From: an uncultured Bacteroides sp.
Lineage (GTDB): Bacteria > Bacteroidota > Bacteroidia > Bacteroidales > Bacteroidaceae
Direction of reading: 5' to 3'
DNA: 64,000 nt
Assembly: GCA_958477465.1 (NCBI GenBank)
Contig: CAUEFX010000006.1
Location: forward strand, 1 to 64,000
The first letter of the stretch is position 1, and the number at the start of each line of letters is the position of its first letter. The translations under genes and the position numbers were made by a program. Below are positions 61,343 to 64,000 of this stretch, piece by piece. Below the pieces are notes generated by a model, which saw nothing but the letters and a program-made list of their open reading frames with translations, was not told the origin of the DNA and made no database searches.

Positions 61343-63331
61343 ATGAAAAAGTTGTTATTAATTTGTTTTTTAGGTTATACTTTGTGTGGCTTTTCTCAAA
61401 CGACCACAAAAACCACATACTCGTATGTTCTTGATGAATATAGGGGAAGTTGTTTAGATGTTCCGACTAAAAGAAAAATTGGAGGTGGAACGAAATTTAT
61501 AGTTACCTATGAGGGTGACTGGACTAACGATATGAAAGGTGCATTTGAATATGCCTGCAAAATATGGGAAGAGCAGATACCAACAGCATTTCCGATAAGG
61601 ATAACGGCAAAAATAGGTTATATCTTTTCAACAGGTAACCCGATGTCAAAGGTTTCTTCCGATGGAAAAGGTGGGGAATATGATTATGATTTTGCTTTGA
61701 AAACTCGTATAAAAGGTGTGTACATGGCTGAAATGTTTGGACCTCAATTTTTAGAGTCGCAATTTGCGAATAAAGAATGGATGGAGAGTGCAGATGGAAT
61801 TATTACATATAATGAAAATAGAATGGATGAATTTTCCTATTCTTTGTATCCTCAGTCTACTGACAAATATGATTTTGTAACATTTGTACTTCGGGATTTA
61901 GCAAAATTTTTAGGATTTTCTTGGGCTAAGCAAGGTAATTCAGCCAATCAAACATTGGATTTTCAAGGAGAAAGACTGACTCCTTTCGAGCAGATTATAG
62001 CAGAAAGTATTGGCACAACTGATATTTATGAAGCGTACAAGAATGCTACCAAGGGTTCTTTGGATATAAATATTAGCTATAATAGCAAACTGAAGCTTTA
62101 TGCACCTGATCCGTGGGTAAACGGGGGGGCTTTAAATTACTTTATACCGGATCCGAATCATAAATTGACGGAAATTTTATCTTATGAAATAGGGAGAGGT
62201 AGCGTAATTCGTGATATTTCAGACAACTACTCGGATTTTTTTAGATATGGATTAGGATGGAGACCATTTACAGCTGTAGGTGGTGGAGGTGGTGGGGCAA
62301 GTGAACTGCCTTCTTCGACGGATGAAATATTTCCATATCAGGGTGAGATAAGAATAAGTAGCTTAGGTAAAATGCAAACCGTCAATTCACAGGATATTGA
62401 TGAGACTTATATGCCTTGTGTCGCTTTAAATAGTGATAATGATAGATCCGAAGCGCTGAACTTTTTATTTAAATATAGTGAACCATATCATCCTAATCTG
62501 CGCTCGAATGGTACTATTGGTGGTATAGGATGGACATTTAGTCTTATGAAAAAGGATGGTACTTGGGATGTTTTATCCGAACTTAAGGGTGACCCAACGA
62601 TGTACCCGATATGGGTTAATGTTGCGAATTTAGATTTTAGCAATGTAGATAATTATGCACGTACTTACGATGGTTATTTGAAGACTCGGATATCGGCTTA
62701 TGAATATGTAAACTATTTTGATCGGGTAATTTTAAGTGGTAGAACTAGATATTACGTATTGGATTTTCTTCCGCAGAAACCTAAAATGCAATTTGTAAAA
62801 GTTATGCCCACTACATTTGGCTTTGTGGATGAATATGCCAGGACCATTAAAATAGCAATAAATGATTTGGAGGGAACAAATAAAATTATAGTAGAACAAC
62901 TGGATGAAGGAGAAAAATATCCTCAAAAATATGAAGTAAAGGACTTTAAGAAAGGATATTTCACTGCAATTGTTGATAAAGAATTCTCTTCACAATTTAC
63001 TATTGTAGCTTATAATGATAATGGAAGTGTCAAGAGTAAGACATTGACAATTGAACCTCTTGAACCTGCGAACCTGCAAACGGAACTTAGCCTTGAGAAT
63101 AATTGTATACGGATTTCTACAGATAATATACGACATAAGGATAAAAGTTTGCTTCAATCTTATGAAATTTATAGATTGGAAAATATGGTAACACCTGTAA
63201 AGGTAAATCGATTAGGTGGGGAATTTGAGGACAATAGATTAGATATTAGTGATTTACAAAATGGACTTTATGTTATTTCTGTTTGTAATATTTGTAACGA
63301 AAGGTCTAGTATGAAATTTGTGAAACAATAA
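61343..63331 (+). CDS. large secreted protein with degenerate zincin-like domain and sorting-like tail
   Basis: A 662-residue protein with signal peptide (LGYTLCGFSQ). Residues about 35-300 resemble the zincin part of the 58563 protein: FEYACKIWEEQIPTAFPIRITAKIGYIF, then VLRDLAKFLGFSW (R184-D-L-A-K188) where an active enzyme has H-E-x-x-H. A Gly-rich linker (VGGGGGGASELPSS, about 313-326) leads into beta-rich domains and a C-terminal tail (LQSYEIYRLENMVTP...NGLYVISVCNICNERSSMKFVKQ). ATG 61343 chosen over TTG 61337. Probably a non-catalytic surface or periplasmic protein; role unknown. Confidence 0.65.
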   Translation: MKKLLLICFLGYTLCGFSQTTTKTTYSYVLDEYRGSCLDVPTKRKIGGGTKFIVTYEGDWTNDMKGAFEYACKIWEEQIPTAFPIRITAKIGYIFSTGNPMSKVSSDGKGGEYDYDFALKTRIKGVYMAEMFGPQFLESQFANKEWMESADGIITYNENRMDEFSYSLYPQSTDKYDFVTFVLRDLAKFLGFSWAKQGNSANQTLDFQGERLTPFEQIIAESIGTTDIYEAYKNATKGSLDINISYNSKLKLYAPDPWVNGGALNYFIPDPNHKLTEILSYEIGRGSVIRDISDNYSDFFRYGLGWRPFTAVGGGGGGASELPSSTDEIFPYQGEIRISSLGKMQTVNSQDIDETYMPCVALNSDNDRSEALNFLFKYSEPYHPNLRSNGTIGGIGWTFSLMKKDGTWDVLSELKGDPTMYPIWVNVANLDFSNVDNYARTYDGYLKTRISAYEYVNYFDRVILSGRTRYYVLDFLPQKPKMQFVKVMPTTFGFVDEYARTIKIAINDLEGTNKIIVEQLDEGEKYPQKYEVKDFKKGYFTAIVDKEFSSQFTIVAYNDNGSVKSKTLTIEPLEPANLQTELSLENNCIRISTDNIRHKDKSLLQSYEIYRLENMVTPVKVNRLGGEFEDNRLDISDLQNGLYVISVCNICNERSSMKFVKQ

Positions 63332-63357
63332 TTTCCACGTGTGCTTTTGATGGTAAT

Positions 63358-63592
63358 TTGTTAGCGATTTGGGAGGAGCAATTGAAACGTATCTTAGTGC
63401 AAAGCCTACTTTTGTCTCCGTGAAAGTAGATGCAATAACTCCCATTCCCGAGACGAGGTATTGGATATGCAGGGGAGAGTCGTTCTTCGAACGGATGATT
63501 ATGAATCTGTCAGCCGTTTGCCAAAGGGAATCTATATTGCGACATTGACATATACGAATGGAAAAATATCAACCCGAAAAATAGGCTTATGA
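63358..63592 (+). pseudogene. C-terminal remnant of another tail-bearing secreted protein, frameshifted
   Basis: One frame reads FVSDLGGAIETYLSAKPTFV...DAITPIPET and the next frame continues EVLDMQGRVVLRTDDYESVSR and LPKGIYIATLTYTNGKISTR, ending KIGL. Joined they form a complete sorting-like tail like those of the neighbours. Its stop overlaps the ATG at 63589 (ATGA), the junction expected inside an operon, so this is the end of a gene whose body was lost. Confidence 0.65.
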
Positions 63593-64000
63593 GACCGAAT
63601 CTTTATTCTATTACCTGGATGTTGCTGATGGCATTTGCTACATCCGTAAATGCGTTTGAAACGGAAAGTCCGGATTTGAAGATTGTATGCCACAAGATAG
63701 AGAGTGAAGGAATTGTTTCTGCCTACGAAACTTATCTCTTTGAAATCGGAGATTATCCGGAGCATTCTCTTGGGCAACTTCAATGGAGCTATTCTTTGCC
63801 TCTGAAAGGAGGGGAGCCGAGGATAGTCGCTACCTCTGATGAGACAACCTTTACCATTCCGGTTGTTGGGGATGAGAGTGAATATGATATAAGTGCAGAT
63901 TATGTCATTGAGGGGATCGTCACATTAAGATACAATGCCAGTGGGGTGGAAAAGACTGCCTTGTATGGATTTGATTTAGACTTGAAACCTAAAATTATCT
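63589..64000 (+). CDS. partial secreted protein, paralogous to the middle domain of the 58563 protein
   Basis: Runs off the window end; 137 codons seen. Signal peptide MRPNLYSITWMLLMAFATSVNAFE, then a beta-sandwich (SLGQLQWSYSLPLKGGEPRIVATSDETTFTIPV...TLRYNASGVEKTALYGFDLDLKPKII) that aligns along its length with about residues 315-420 of the 58563 protein. Here it follows the signal peptide directly, without the zincin-like domain. Overlaps the preceding remnant by 4 bp. Confidence 0.75.
   Translation, partial: MRPNLYSITWMLLMAFATSVNAFETESPDLKIVCHKIESEGIVSAYETYLFEIGDYPEHSLGQLQWSYSLPLKGGEPRIVATSDETTFTIPVVGDESEYDISADYVIEGIVTLRYNASGVEKTALYGFDLDLKPKII

Overview
The window looks like a chromosomal segment of a gut Bacteroides species, probably of the B. 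fragilis group. The signs are SusC/SusD pairs, Bacteroides-type -7 boxes (TAnnTTTG), many secreted or lipidated proteins of Bacteroides-only families (DUF4136, DUF4476, DUF3836) and a RokA-type hexokinase. No rRNA or tRNA gene and no CRISPR array was recognised. Species assignment is an inference from gene families only.

Layout. (a) 1-5.2 kb: a glutaminase and a glutamate decarboxylase (acid resistance / GABA) on the minus strand, divergent from an MFS and an EamA exporter, then a decayed AraC regulator. (b) 5.7-21.5 kb: a sialic-acid utilisation locus with a FadR-type regulator, a Kelch mutarotase, a sialic acid lyase, a secreted sialidase, an MFS importer, a SusC/SusD pair, two beta-helix proteins and a second sialidase fused to half a beta-helix. 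Two copies of one palindrome (core TTGTCAGACAA), before the regulator and before the lyase, are the probable operators. (c) 22.2-25.4 kb: an S1-domain protein and a run of small envelope proteins. (d) 25.7-32.6 kb: a dTDP-3-amino-sugar module, glycosyltransferases, a flippase and a hexapeptide acyltransferase. (e) 33.7-41.5 kb: a secreted nuclease and a tripartite MacAB-TolC-like exporter operon. (f) 41.6-49.2 kb: RokA, a lipoprotein, ribosomal protein L19, a 5'-nucleotidase split over two genes, and a GH3/beta-lactamase fusion. (g) 49.2-57 kb: an accessory zone with mobile-element debris, an AlbA/ATPase-type regulator, an IS982-like fragment, envelope genes, an S37 peptidase, repeat-rich intergenic DNA and a broken AbiE toxin-antitoxin pair. 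(h) 57.2-64 kb: a membrane-anchored HTH protein followed by a run of large secreted proteins of unknown function that share C-terminal tails and degenerate zincin folds.

The most unusual observations are these. The second sialidase and the gene before it carry complementary halves of one beta-helix protein, as if a permuted beta-helix gene had been inserted into a sialidase gene. The terminal operon encodes zincin-like proteins that have lost the HExxH residues. Several secreted proteins across the window carry type-IX-like sorting tails, and no secretion component for them is visible here. Two arrays of 22-bp A-tract-phased repeats lie 33 kb apart in opposite orientation. A 278-bp element has 40-bp inverted arms.
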